A DNA stretch of 64,000 bases. It comes from Lewinellaceae bacterium (GTDB lineage: Bacteria > Bacteroidota > Bacteroidia > Chitinophagales > Saprospiraceae). The position numbers and the translations under genes are program-made. Below, in pieces: positions 29,448 to 39,036 of the stretch (positions are counted from its first letter, which is position 1; each line of letters begins with the position of its first letter). A model generated the notes under the pieces. It was not told the DNA's origin, made no database searches, and saw nothing but the letters and a program-made list of their open reading frames with translations. Location: positions 3,396,501 to 3,460,500 of the forward strand of contig JACJYK010000001.1 of NCBI GenBank assembly GCA_020636135.1, written 5' to 3'.

Positions 29448-32093
29448 ATGGAGACCCGGTATAATCCTCAATCCGTCGAGGGAAAATGGTATCAGCATTG
29501 GGAAAAATCCGGCTATTTTCATTCCACTCCGGATGAACGGCCGTCATTTACCATTGTCATCCCGCCACCAAATGTGACCGGTGTCTTACACATGGGGCAT
29601 ATCCTCAACAACACCATCCAGGATGTCCTGACCCGGCATGCACGCATGACCGGTTACAATGCCTGCTGGGTGCCGGGGACAGATCATGCCTCCATTGCCA
29701 CCGAAGCGAAAGTGGTACGTTGGTTAAGGGAGGACATGGGCCTGACCAAAGGGGAAGTAGGCCGGGATAAATTCATCGAATATGCCTGGCAGTGGACGGA
29801 GAAATACGGCGGGATCATCCTCACCCAATTGCGCAAATTAGGCTGCTCCTGCGACTGGGAACGTACGGCATTTACCATGGATGACACACGCTACCCCATG
29901 GTCATCGACACCTTCATCGATCTGTACCAAAAAGGCAAACTGTACCGTGGAAAACGCATGGTAAACTGGGATCCGGAAGCGAAAACGGTGTTGTCCAACG
30001 AAGAAGTCATCTACGGGCAGGAACAATCCAGGCTGCATTACGTTCGCTATCAGGTAGAAGGGTCACCGGATGAATACCTGACCATTGCAACCACCCGGCC
30101 GGAGACAATTCTTGGTGACACCGCTCTGGCTGTCCATCCGGATGACGAGCGCTATAAGAACTTGCATGGCAAACGGGTGCTGGTACCGCTCATCGGACGA
30201 TCCATCCCCATCATTACGGATGCCTATGTGGACCGTGAATTTGGAACCGGAGCCCTGAAGATCACCCCCGCCCACGACCCCAACGACTATGACATCGGAT
30301 TGCGGCATAACCTGGCAATCGTCGATGTTCTGAACGATGATGGTACCATGAGTGATGCAGCACAGCTCTACATCGGCATGGACCGTTTTGCAGCCCGAAA
30401 GGCCATCGTGCCAGCGCTGGAGGAAGCGGGACACATCGTTAAGATCGAAGACTACACCAACAATGTAGGGCGCTCGGAGCGTACCAATGCCATCATCGAG
30501 CCCAAGCTGTCCCAGCAATGGTATGTGGACATGCCGGCGCTTGCCAAACCGGCCCTGGAATCGGTGCTGAATGATACCATCCGGTTTTATCCGGAAAACA
30601 TGAAAAACACCTACCGCCACTGGATGGAAAACATCCGCGATTGGTGTATCTCCCGCCAACTGTGGTGGGGCCACCGAATACCGGCGTATTACCTGGTTAG
30701 CCCCAAAGCCGGAGAGGAAGATCTGGTATTCGTCGCGGCCTCCGTCGAATCGGCACTTGACCAGGCGCAAGCCGCTACCGGTCGCACTTTAACTCCGGCG
30801 GACCTCCGCCAGGATGAAGATGTGCTGGACACCTGGTTCTCGAGTTGGCTTTGGCCGTTCAGTGTGTTCGGTGGGCCCGAAATGGAGAAAGAACTGGCTT
30901 ATTATTACCCGACCAGCGTTCTGGTTACCGGTTGGGATATTATCTTTCTGTGGGTGGCCAGGATGATCATGGCGGGTTACGAATACCGGGGTGCTTATCC
31001 CTTTAAGGATGTGTATTTCACCGGCATGGTACGCGACAAGCAGCGCCGTAAAATGAGCAAATCGCTTGGCAATTCACCGGATGCATTGAAGCTCATCGAG
31101 GACTTCGGAGCCGACGGGGTCCGGTTTGGGATCCTGGCCTCCTCCCCTGCCGGCGGTGACCTGCTCTTTGACGATAAACTGTGTGAACAGGGCCGTAATT
31201 TCTGCAACAAGATCTGGAATGCCTGTCGCCTTGTCAAAGGATGGGAAGCCGATGATCATGCAGCAACACCGCTGGCCAATCACTTTGCCATGGACTGGTT
31301 TGCCATGCGTACGCAGGAGGTGGTCCGGGATGTAACGGCAAATATTAAACAGTATCGACTGTCGGAGGCATTGATGTCGCTGTATACGTATGTCTGGAAT
31401 GACTTCTGTTCCTGGTACCTGGAAATGGTCAAACCTATGGGTGGACAGGGCCTGGATGCACAAACCTATGCAACCACCATCCGGAATTTTGAGACCATCC
31501 TCACGTTGCTGCATCCATTTATGCCTTTCATCACTGAAGAATTATGGCATCAGCTCGGAGATCGTGCTCCAGGCGGTGAGTGCATGATGCAGGATTATCC
31601 CGAACCGCAGGATTTTGACGCAGTCCTGTTAAGGGAAGGTGTTTTCCTGACTGACCTGGTTGGGAAGATCCGCGATGAACGCAATAAAGCATCCATCAAA
31701 ATGAAAGAGGTGCTTCCCCTGCAGGTAGACAGCAAAGAAGGCGTTGCCGCACACTGGCATCGCACGGGATTCATGCAGTTGCTAAGCAAGATGGCCAATC
31801 TTTCCGACGTAGAGCATGTGTCTGAAGCTCCCGGGCAAGGCCTGCAATTCATCCATGGTACCGAGACCTTTTATATTCCGGTGGAAGTCCAGAAAGATAC
31901 GGCGGAAGAGCGTGCACAGATCGAGAAAGATCTCGCTCATGCGCGGAACTTTGTGAGAGGCATTGAAGCGAAATTGAGCAATGAACGCTTTATGGCCAAT
32001 GCGCCGGAAGCCGTGGTAGCCAATGAACAGAAGAAACTGGCTGACGGCAAGGCACGGTTGCAGATGCTGGAAGAAGCACTGGGGAAATTGTGA
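29448..32093 (+). CDS. valS: Valyl-tRNA synthetase
   Basis: The 881-residue class Ia synthetase attaches valine to tRNA-Val in the cytosol. The HIGH-type motif is in PPPNVTGVLHMGH (39-51) and KMSKS is at 535-539. Between them is the editing domain with TTRPETILGDTA and GTGALKITPAHDPNDYD. The anticodon-binding domain follows, and the last 60 residues form the family's coiled-coil arm (RAQIEKDLAHARNFVRGIEA, EQKKLADGKARLQML). Length and order are normal. It stands alone, framed by heptamer arrays c and d. Confidence 0.97.
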   Translation: METRYNPQSVEGKWYQHWEKSGYFHSTPDERPSFTIVIPPPNVTGVLHMGHILNNTIQDVLTRHARMTGYNACWVPGTDHASIATEAKVVRWLREDMGLTKGEVGRDKFIEYAWQWTEKYGGIILTQLRKLGCSCDWERTAFTMDDTRYPMVIDTFIDLYQKGKLYRGKRMVNWDPEAKTVLSNEEVIYGQEQSRLHYVRYQVEGSPDEYLTIATTRPETILGDTALAVHPDDERYKNLHGKRVLVPLIGRSIPIITDAYVDREFGTGALKITPAHDPNDYDIGLRHNLAIVDVLNDDGTMSDAAQLYIGMDRFAARKAIVPALEEAGHIVKIEDYTNNVGRSERTNAIIEPKLSQQWYVDMPALAKPALESVLNDTIRFYPENMKNTYRHWMENIRDWCISRQLWWGHRIPAYYLVSPKAGEEDLVFVAASVESALDQAQAATGRTLTPADLRQDEDVLDTWFSSWLWPFSVFGGPEMEKELAYYYPTSVLVTGWDIIFLWVARMIMAGYEYRGAYPFKDVYFTGMVRDKQRRKMSKSLGNSPDALKLIEDFGADGVRFGILASSPAGGDLLFDDKLCEQGRNFCNKIWNACRLVKGWEADDHAATPLANHFAMDWFAMRTQEVVRDVTANIKQYRLSEALMSLYTYVWNDFCSWYLEMVKPMGGQGLDAQTYATTIRNFETILTLLHPFMPFITEELWHQLGDRAPGGECMMQDYPEPQDFDAVLLREGVFLTDLVGKIRDERNKASIKMKEVLPLQVDSKEGVAAHWHRTGFMQLLSKMANLSDVEHVSEAPGQGLQFIHGTETFYIPVEVQKDTAEERAQIEKDLAHARNFVRGIEAKLSNERFMANAPEAVVANEQKKLADGKARLQMLEEALGKL

Positions 32094-32117
32094 TCTAAGG
32101 TAGAGCAGATCGTATAA

Positions 32118-32138
32118 ATGTTGGATGTTGAATGTTGG
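32118..32138. repeat. Heptamer array d (ATGTTGR), downstream of valS
   Basis: Three units in phase (ATGTTGG, ATGTTGA, ATGTTGG) plus a partial fourth, 25 bases after the valS stop. The unit is the reverse complement of array c. Confidence 0.75.
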
Positions 32139-32141
32139 ATG

Positions 32142-32458
32142 ATATAAATATTACTTTGGAGTGGAATCGTATCCAATCGACCCAAGAATCTTTGTTTTTA
32201 CCAGCAGTGCTAAAATTTTTACTTGGTGTTGTTGCGGTTCCCTGAGATTCAAAAATAGTGCAATTCCGTCCAAAGTGTACGGTGGTTTGCGTCGGAACTT
32301 GCGGGCATTACCGGCAATTTCGATTGGCATCCTGTCATAATTTTGAGTTGCGGTGTATTCTCCTAAAGGTTTGGAAACCATTGCAATGACAAGTGTTAAA
32401 CAAGTCCCATCATCCAATATCACCCGTTCAACCCCGTTAAACATCCAAAGGCTTATCC
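32142..32458. other. Intergenic stretch after valS
   Basis: About 317 bases with no convincing gene. A minus-strand frame of 97 codons (32151-32444) is open but shows no domain, signal peptide or recognised motif, so I do not call it. No terminator hairpin was found. Confidence 0.3.
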
Positions 32459-33145
32459 ATGGGTATCCGGTGCATCATGTTCGTTCTGCTATCATTCGTC
32501 GGTAGCAGATTATCATCACAGGATACCAGTTCCCAAAAGATCCTGAAAGTATTCCTGCCTTTCCAGTACAATGATCGTCTCTATCAGCAGGACCAGATCA
32601 ATTACAGCCTGGGCGGCTTTCAGGTTGTATTGCCAACCCTGAATTTAGCCTGGACCAAAAAAGGCATTACCCATGAAGCCGGTTTACATCTCCTCAAACT
32701 GGACCACCGGTCCTTTTACACCAATCCTCCTAAAGAAATGCCGGACGTCTTCGGAGAAACCCGTGAAGTACAAATCGGTTTACAGGGCTACTACTCATTC
32801 AATGTAAATCTTTATCCGGATCCTCACCTGCAGCCTATGATCGGTGTAGCCATCAGTCCGTATTTTCACCATCAGTGGCGGGAACCCATCAATACCTACG
32901 GATTGCACGAAGAACAAACCGTCTATGGTAATACCGTATGGCTCCTTCCACGGCTGGACTTCAATTGTGGAAAGCAGGTTTTCTTCGAATTGAGTGTTCC
33001 GATTGCCTTACTGGACACCTACTGGATCGAATACTTCAATGCAGCCACCGGAAAAGAGTCCCCTTCCACCTTTTATTCGCTGGCCAGGCCACCCTTATGG
33101 CGTGTCCAGCTGGCAGTAGGTTATCATTTGTGGCCGGAAAGGTGA
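32459..33145 (+). CDS. Putative outer-membrane/exported protein of unknown function
   Basis: The 228-residue product has a signal peptide (VLLSFVGSRLSSQ) and a mature part with alternating polar/aromatic strands (LQGYYSFNVNLY, PMIGVAISPYFHH, VQLAVGYHLWPER at the C-terminus). That is the look of a small beta-barrel, ending close to an aromatic residue. I do not recognise the family. Heptamer array e starts six bases after its stop. Confidence 0.6.
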   Translation: MGIRCIMFVLLSFVGSRLSSQDTSSQKILKVFLPFQYNDRLYQQDQINYSLGGFQVVLPTLNLAWTKKGITHEAGLHLLKLDHRSFYTNPPKEMPDVFGETREVQIGLQGYYSFNVNLYPDPHLQPMIGVAISPYFHHQWREPINTYGLHEEQTVYGNTVWLLPRLDFNCGKQVFFELSVPIALLDTYWIEYFNAATGKESPSTFYSLARPPLWRVQLAVGYHLWPER

Positions 33146-33150
33146 AGAGG

Positions 33151-33283
33151 GGCATGGGGCATGGAGCATGGAGCATGGAGCATGGAGCATGGGGCATGGA
33201 GCGTGGGGCATGGAGCATGGGGCATGGAGCATGGAGCGTGAGGCATGGGGCATGGGGCATGGAGCATAGAGAGTGGAGCATGG
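33151..33283. repeat. Heptamer array e (RGCATGG)
   Basis: Nineteen contiguous units in exact 7-base phase, mostly GGCATGG and AGCATGG with AGCGTGG, AGCGTGA, AGCATAG and AGAGTGG variants. The ORFs crossing it (repeating MEHGAW, or HAPCSM on the other strand) are translation artefacts of the repeat. Confidence 0.95.
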
Positions 33284-33452
33284 GGTACAAAACAAGGGAT
33301 ACTAGCCACAAACGTATTATCAGGATCTTCTCTATCTAAATCACTGAATAATTACACCTTACATAACACAAAAGAAAAATTTATTCCAAATTTTCAAAAA
33401 ACGAATACTACAGCCATTTCTCCTGCCGTTATAAAAGCATCCTACCAAGATG

Positions 33453-33480
33453 CACACCCCCCGTAAAGGTGCGGAGTGTG
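33453..33480 (+). terminator. Possible terminator hairpin
   Basis: CACACCCC and GGAGTGTG pair with one mismatch around a short loop, followed by TTTCCATTTTGATTT. It is 300 bases after the nearest gene, so it could end the transcript that includes array e. Weak call. Confidence 0.3.
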
Positions 33481-33682
33481 TTTCCATTTTGATTTACGAT
33501 TTGACTAGAGTTATTAAGGCAAGTTTATCGTGCAGATACTGCTTGCTGAATGTCCATATGCTTATTTCCGGCCAAATGGAGGGCCATTGCCGGTCATTGA
33601 TATCGGGAGGATGTTAGATCAGTGACCAGGTATTTGGCCCACCTTCGACTTTCCTATTCTTTACCATATAAATGTCTTACTT

Positions 33683-33714
33683 TTAAGAGATAGTGTATCA
33701 TCACTATCTCTTAA
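33683..33714. promoter_or_regulatory. Perfect 13-bp inverted repeat upstream of the PLP enzyme gene
   Basis: TTAAGAGATAGTG (33683-33695) is mirrored exactly by CACTATCTCTTAA (33702-33714) with a 6-base loop, followed by CTTTTTATTTT. The next start codon is at 33747. It can be a terminator/attenuator, or a dimeric operator. The rest of 33284-33746 shows nothing recognisable. Confidence 0.6.
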
Positions 33715-33746
33715 CTTTTTATTTTCAACCGTAAGACCATTGTTCA

Positions 33747-35024
33747 ATGAATAAACGCAGATTTTTCCTCCGTCAGGTAGCCCACACCTCTGCCGGAGTA
33801 CTGCTGGGAAGTTCTTTTCTCAGTGCCGCAACCCGTAATGCCATAACCGGCATGGCCAGCCTCCCCGATGCTGGCGCCGACGACGATACCTTCTGGGAGC
33901 AGGTCAAGCAGGCCTATACTGTCAATGCAAACATGATCAACCTGAACAATGGCGGTGTATCCCCGCAGCCCAGGGCTGTGCAGGAAGCGGTGGAACATTA
34001 CAACCGCCTGAGCAATGAAACGCCCTCCTACTACATGTGGCGCATTCTGGATCAGGGCCGTGAACCCGTTCGGGATAAACTGGCCGATCTCGCAGGCTGC
34101 TCGCCCGAAGAGATCGCCATCAACCGCAACTCTTCCGAAGCACTGGAGACGGTCATCTTTGGCTTGCCGCTGAAGGCAGGAGATGAGGTGGTCCTGACCA
34201 AGCAGGACTACCCGAATATGATCAATGCCTGGAAGCAACGCGAACACCGCGACGGCATCGTTCTCAAATGGATCAATCTGGAATTACCCATCGAAGATGA
34301 AAAGACCATTGTGGATGCTTTTGCCTCGGCCATTACGCCCCGCACTAAAATTCTGCATGTCACCCACATGATCAACTGGACCGGGCAAATTCTACCGGCA
34401 AAAGCCCTCAGCCAACTGGCTTCACAGCATGGCATTGAAGTCCTGCTGGATGCCGCACATACCTTTGCACATTTCCCTTACGACATCAAAGACCTAGGCG
34501 TCACCTATATGGGCACCTCCCTGCACAAATGGCTCTGCGCTCCTTTTGGCAGCGGTATGCTGTACATTCAGAAGGATAAAATAGGCAAGATCTATCCGTT
34601 GCTGGCCGCACCGGACCCTACCAGCGAGGACATACGCAAATTTGAAAACCTGGGCACCCGTTCCTTTGCCATTGAACAAGGGATCGGCCATGCTGTTGAA
34701 TTCCATCACATGATCGGTAGTGAGCGCAAGGGAAAACGGCTGCATTACCTGAAAAATTACTGGGTCGAGCAAGCCCAGTCGATCCCTGGCTTCCAACTCC
34801 ATACTTCCCTTAAACCCGAATGGGGCTGCGCGCTCAGCAACTTCTCCGTGGAAGGAAGGGACATTGGAGATCTGTCCAACTTCCTTTACAATAAATACAA
34901 AGTGCATACGGTGCCGATCAACTGGGAAAATATCCACGGCATCCGGGTGACCCCGAATGTCTATACGGCGACGCGGGATCTTGACCGGTTTGTAGAAGGT
35001 ATATGGGCTTATACGAAGACCTGA
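33747..35024 (+). CDS. Exported aminotransferase class V-type PLP enzyme
   Basis: The 425-residue protein starts with a Tat-like signal (KRRFFLRQVAHTSAGVLLG), so it is probably folded before export to the periplasm. The PLP fold is complete: NLNNGGVSPQP substrate region, LLDAAHTFAH with the cofactor Asp, and the Schiff-base lysine in TSLHKWLCAPFG (Lys261). It falls with isopenicillin-N-epimerase/cysteine desulfurase-like class V enzymes that have Tat signals in Bacteroidota. The reaction is not known. An inverted repeat with a T tract lies 33 bases upstream. Confidence 0.87.
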   Translation: MNKRRFFLRQVAHTSAGVLLGSSFLSAATRNAITGMASLPDAGADDDTFWEQVKQAYTVNANMINLNNGGVSPQPRAVQEAVEHYNRLSNETPSYYMWRILDQGREPVRDKLADLAGCSPEEIAINRNSSEALETVIFGLPLKAGDEVVLTKQDYPNMINAWKQREHRDGIVLKWINLELPIEDEKTIVDAFASAITPRTKILHVTHMINWTGQILPAKALSQLASQHGIEVLLDAAHTFAHFPYDIKDLGVTYMGTSLHKWLCAPFGSGMLYIQKDKIGKIYPLLAAPDPTSEDIRKFENLGTRSFAIEQGIGHAVEFHHMIGSERKGKRLHYLKNYWVEQAQSIPGFQLHTSLKPEWGCALSNFSVEGRDIGDLSNFLYNKYKVHTVPINWENIHGIRVTPNVYTATRDLDRFVEGIWAYTKT

Positions 35025-35141
35025 TTAAAATGGAGCAGGCAGTAGCTTGTAAACAGCAGGCAGACAAGGGCTCACTGAAAATGGTATTTTAGACTTGCTT
35101 TCGTATCGTCTTTCAAGCATTTTAAAAGCAATCAACGGGGT

Positions 35142-35519
35142 ATGCATGGTAAATTAGAATGGCTGGACCTGACAGTCCCAAATGCAGAGAAAGTCCTGGC
35201 GTTTTACCAGAAAGTTATTGGCTGGGATAATTCGGTTGTCAATATGGGCGATTACGATGATTTTTGCGTGATGCCGCACGGGGAAGAAATGCCTGCAGCA
35301 GGAATTTGTCATGCCCGCGGCGATAACGCTGACATCCCACCGGTTTGGATACCCTACTTTACCGTACACGATCTGGACGCCAGCATCAGGGACTGTCAAC
35401 TTCATGGAGGCACTTGTCTTACACCCATCAAAAAAATGGGTGCCCGTTCCCGCTATATATTTATCAAAGATCCGGCTGGAGCAGTTTGTGCACTGTTTCA
35501 GAAGGATCCGGATCAATAA
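35142..35519 (+). CDS. VOC/glyoxalase-fold protein
   Basis: This 125-residue protein is one VOC unit pair: KLEWLDLTVPNAEKVLAFYQ, then GWDNSVVNMGDYDD, PYFTVHDLDASI and FIKDPAGAVCALFQ. This matches the single-domain group annotated as 'VOC family' or glyoxalase-like. Such proteins bind a metal and act on small ketones or epoxides, or give antibiotic resistance; no specific reaction can be named. Confidence 0.85.
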   Translation: MHGKLEWLDLTVPNAEKVLAFYQKVIGWDNSVVNMGDYDDFCVMPHGEEMPAAGICHARGDNADIPPVWIPYFTVHDLDASIRDCQLHGGTCLTPIKKMGARSRYIFIKDPAGAVCALFQKDPDQ

Positions 35520-35589
35520 AACTACACACTGTACCAGGTATGGCCGTCAAATAATACCGGCGAAAATCCCACCACCGTTTCCGGCAGAT

Positions 35590-35766
35590 AACCCGGATGA
35601 GTTTAACATCTTTGGACAGCAATTATGGTTGCTCAGAGAGGAATTTCAACACGCGGGAACGCATGAATAACACATTGATGCCACACCGCTGTCTTCAGGC
35701 ACGTATGTCTATGAATTAAGAGTCGGTGATCTGGTTCAGCGAAAAAAACTGCTGGTCATCAAATAG
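35590..35766 (+). pseudogene. Remnant of a T9SS C-terminal sorting domain
   Basis: In one frame the DNA reads DEFNIFGQQLWLLREEFQ, HAGTHE, stop (35668-35670), HIDATPLSSGTYVYELRV, GDLVQRKKLLVIK, stop (35764-35766). FNIFGQQLW, L-SSGTYVYELRV and the basic KKLLVIK end are the marks of a type IX sorting domain. One in-frame TAA interrupts it, and no body of a gene is left upstream: the preceding frame belongs to the VOC gene's 3' side. It is the decayed tail of a lost secreted protein. Confidence 0.65.
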
Positions 35767-35897
35767 CTGTGATGAAATGGATAGCAAGATTATCGCGCAA
35801 CCATTTGTTCAACCTGTAGCTATTCGGCTATTCGCCAATTATTGAATAGAACTTTTTTTCTATCTTTCTCTCCTAAGTACCAAAAGCAAAACTGGAC

Positions 35898-37391
35898 ATG
35901 ACGGCAGCAATGGAAAAACAATGGTTTGGGCATCCCCGGGGATTAGCCACCTTATTCTTCACTGAAATGTGGGAACGCTTCAGCTATTACGGGGGGCGGG
36001 CCATGCTGATCCTCTACATGACCGCGGCCGTTACCGCTGATAACCCGGGCCTGGGATTGAGCGTGGTCGAAGCGGGCGCCCTGTACGCCCTTTACACTTC
36101 CGTCGTCTACATGACAAATTTACCCGGTGGATGGATCGCCGATAAATTCCTTGGTGCGCGGAATGCGGTTTTCTGGGGTGGTGTGTTGATCGCCGCAGGC
36201 AACCTCTGTCTGGCGCTTCCCTTTGGGACCGGCACCTTCTTTACCGGACTGGGAATTGTGGCCATTGGGACCGGACTTCTGAAGCCTAACGTAAGCACCA
36301 TGGTTGGCGCCTTGTACAGCAAAGAGGACAAACGCCGCGATGCCGGTTTTTCCATATTTTATATGGGTATCAACCTGGGGGCATTCCTGGCCCCGATCAT
36401 TGCCTCTTCCCTCATCGGGCAGCCGATCAATTGGAGGCTAGGGTTCCTGGCCGTTGCCATCGGTATGGTCCTGGGATTGATCCAATACCGGATGGGTGCC
36501 AAATACCTGGGAGATATCGGGCTGCATAAACGCAGTGGCACCAACGAGGAACATGCCAAACAGCAGGCACTGCTGAAAAAGGCGATGATGTACCTCGGCA
36601 TTGCCGTGATCCTGATCCTGATCGGGCATTTCACCGGACTCGCTACCCTGACCATCACCAGGACCTCCAATGCCATCGGAGTCATCCTCCTGCTTATACC
36701 TATCGTTTATTTTGGGTTTTTATTCAGCCAGGGTGGATTTTCCAGCGAAGAAAAAAAACGCATTGTCGCCATCATCATTTTCTTTCTGGCAGCAGCATTA
36801 TTCTGGTCTGCCTTTGAGCAGGCAGGCTCTACCCTGACCCTGTTTGCAGATCGCTTCACCAATAACCAGGTGTTTGGGTTTAGCTTTCCGTCAACCCTGT
36901 GGCAGTCGGTCAATTCCGTATGGATCATCCTCCTTTCACCCGTCTTTGCCTGGATCTGGATGTCTCTGAACCGGAATAATAAGGAGCCTTCGACTCCATT
37001 AAAATTTTCATTGGGACTCATCTTCGTCGGTTTGGGCTACCTGGTCCTCGTTCCCGCCGCCATGAGACTCGATGCCGGAACAGAAAAAGTAGGTGTTATT
37101 TGGCTACTGTCGGTGTATTTTCTTCATACCGTAGGTGAACTTTGCCTCTCTCCGGTCGGACTAAGCGCCATGACTAAACTGGCCCCGGAACGTATCGTAG
37201 GGCAAATGATGGGCATTTGGTTCCTGGGAGCCTCGCTGGGAAATTTCATTGGAGGCCGTGTGGGTGGATTGTTTGAGTCATTCGACCTAAAATTCATCTT
37301 CCTGGCAGTCTGTGGAACCAGTGTACTGGCTGGACTGATCATGCTGGCTCTGGTGCCCTGGATGAAGCGAATGATGGGGAATGTAAAATAA
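35898..37391 (+). CDS. POT/PTR2-family proton-coupled peptide transporter
   Basis: The 497-residue inner-membrane protein has 12-14 hydrophobic segments. The POT family motif ExxERFxYYG is seen as TEMWERFSYYGGRAML near residue 23. Further POT strings are GGWIADKFLGARNAV, TGLLKPNVSTMVG, AGFSIFYMGINLGAF and GELCLSPVGLSAM. These transporters take up di- and tripeptides with H+. Specificity cannot be read from sequence. It follows the decayed T9SS fragment. Confidence 0.93.
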   Translation: MTAAMEKQWFGHPRGLATLFFTEMWERFSYYGGRAMLILYMTAAVTADNPGLGLSVVEAGALYALYTSVVYMTNLPGGWIADKFLGARNAVFWGGVLIAAGNLCLALPFGTGTFFTGLGIVAIGTGLLKPNVSTMVGALYSKEDKRRDAGFSIFYMGINLGAFLAPIIASSLIGQPINWRLGFLAVAIGMVLGLIQYRMGAKYLGDIGLHKRSGTNEEHAKQQALLKKAMMYLGIAVILILIGHFTGLATLTITRTSNAIGVILLLIPIVYFGFLFSQGGFSSEEKKRIVAIIIFFLAAALFWSAFEQAGSTLTLFADRFTNNQVFGFSFPSTLWQSVNSVWIILLSPVFAWIWMSLNRNNKEPSTPLKFSLGLIFVGLGYLVLVPAAMRLDAGTEKVGVIWLLSVYFLHTVGELCLSPVGLSAMTKLAPERIVGQMMGIWFLGASLGNFIGGRVGGLFESFDLKFIFLAVCGTSVLAGLIMLALVPWMKRMMGNVK

Positions 37392-37525
37392 GTTTGCGCA
37401 CACCAGAGATCAATTCGGCGTGCGTTTTATCCGGACATTTTCCAAAGGTTCCGTAATTTAAGGCTGTATTAAACAAGGCCCGGCAGATCCCCAGTCTGGG
37501 GATGTGGGCAATAGAATAGCCTCTT

Positions 37526-39022
37526 ATGAAAACGTTTATTAGCCTTATCTCCGCTATGTTTGCATTACAGTCCTTTGTCCTGGCCCAGCCCCTGGGTATA
37601 TTTGACAATCACCTTGATGTAGGTGCCGTTAAGCATCCTGGTAGCGTCGTATTTGATCCCCACGATGAGACCTATCTCCTATCTGGTTCAGGAACCAATA
37701 TGTGGTTCGGCGAGGATCAGTTTCAATACGTCTGGAAATCCATTCAGGGAGATTTTATTCTGCGCGCAGAAGTCCATTTCATTGGCGATGGCGTTGATCC
37801 GCACCGCAAGGTGGGCTGGATGGTGCGCAATAATCTGGAGACCGGTTCACCCCATGTGAATGGTACCGTCCACGGCGACGGGTTGACCAGCCTGCAATAC
37901 CGCCGGACGACCGGCGGGGATACCGAGGAACTCCGGTCTGATGCCCAGGCGCCGGATGTCCTGCAGCTGGAACGCCGGGGTAGCACCTTCCTGTTCTCTA
38001 CCGCAAAATTTGGACAGCCCTTTACCACCATCGAGGTAAATGATATCAATCTGCGAACTGAAGTTTTTGCCGGCATCTATGTCTGTTCGCATAATGCGGA
38101 CGTCACCGAGCGTGCTGTCTACCGCAATGTTCGCATCACCAAACCGGCCTATGAGGGCCTGGTACCCTACCGCAATTACCTGGGCAGCCGGGTGGAATTG
38201 CTGGAGGTAAGCACCGGAGAACGACGCGTTCTGTTCACCTCAGCGCATTCGCTGCAGGCACCTAACTGGACACCAGATGGCAAGCGGTTGATCTTTAATT
38301 CCAACGGCCTGCTGTACACCTATGAATTTGCCAGTGGAGAGATCCATCCACTCAACACCGGCCCGGTAACCAACAACAACAACGATCACGTACTCTCTTT
38401 CGATGGAGAAATGCTGGGCATCAGCAGCCAGAACTCCCAGGATGAAAACAGCTCCACCGTGTACATCTTGCCCGCTGCGGGTTCAGACCACCCGGAACAA
38501 ATCACCGGCCCGGGAGTAGGTCATTCGTATCTCCATGGCTGGTCACCCGATAAAAAGAAACTCATCTATACCGCTCAGCGCAACGGTCATTTTAATATTT
38601 ATCAAATTGACATCGCTACCAAAGTGGAAACGCCACTGACTCACACGCCGACCCTGGATGATGGCTCCGAATACAGCCCGGATGGCCAATACATCTATTT
38701 TAATTCCAATCGCACCGGCACCATGCAGGTCTGGCGCATGCGTCCCGATGGCAGTGACCAGACCCAACTCACTTTCGATGAGTTGAACGACTGGTTCCCC
38801 CACCCTACGCCTGATGGCAAGTCCATGATATTTGTCAGTTTTCTGCCGGAGGTTAATTCCGGGGATCATCCCTTCTACAAACAGGTCTATTTACGCACCA
38901 TGCCCATCGAAGGAGGCACTCCCCGGGTCGTTGCTTACCTCTATGGTGGGCAGGGCACCATCAATACGCCAAGTTGGTCACCGGATGGAAGGTATGTGGC
39001 GTTTGTGAGTAATTCGAATTAG
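37526..39022 (+). CDS. Secreted protein: LamG/DUF1349-like domain + TolB-type PD40 propeller
   Basis: The 498-residue protein has a signal peptide (SAMFALQSFVLAQ). Residues 30-210 form a DUF1349/concanavalin-like domain (FQYVWKSIQGDFILRAEVHF, GWMVRN). Residues 215-498 are PD40/WD40-like repeats: APNWTPDGKRLIFNSNG, HGWSPDKKKLIYTAQRNGHF, EYSPDGQYIYFNSNRTGTMQ, NTPSWSPDGRYVAFVSNSN. This makes a TolB-like six-blade propeller without a Tol-box partner. Likely a surface or periplasmic sugar- or protein-binding protein; no catalytic role is clear. Confidence 0.82.
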   Translation: MKTFISLISAMFALQSFVLAQPLGIFDNHLDVGAVKHPGSVVFDPHDETYLLSGSGTNMWFGEDQFQYVWKSIQGDFILRAEVHFIGDGVDPHRKVGWMVRNNLETGSPHVNGTVHGDGLTSLQYRRTTGGDTEELRSDAQAPDVLQLERRGSTFLFSTAKFGQPFTTIEVNDINLRTEVFAGIYVCSHNADVTERAVYRNVRITKPAYEGLVPYRNYLGSRVELLEVSTGERRVLFTSAHSLQAPNWTPDGKRLIFNSNGLLYTYEFASGEIHPLNTGPVTNNNNDHVLSFDGEMLGISSQNSQDENSSTVYILPAAGSDHPEQITGPGVGHSYLHGWSPDKKKLIYTAQRNGHFNIYQIDIATKVETPLTHTPTLDDGSEYSPDGQYIYFNSNRTGTMQVWRMRPDGSDQTQLTFDELNDWFPHPTPDGKSMIFVSFLPEVNSGDHPFYKQVYLRTMPIEGGTPRVVAYLYGGQGTINTPSWSPDGRYVAFVSNSN

Positions 39023-39036
39023 AGGTAGCAGGGGGA

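Noticed and set aside
32151..32444. 97-codon minus-strand ORF after valS
   Set aside because: No domain, signal or motif is seen, so I left it uncalled.
33036..33339. ORFs with MEHGAW or HAPCSM repeats on both strands
   Set aside because: They are translations of the RGCATGG heptamer array; both strands are open because the repeat lacks stops.
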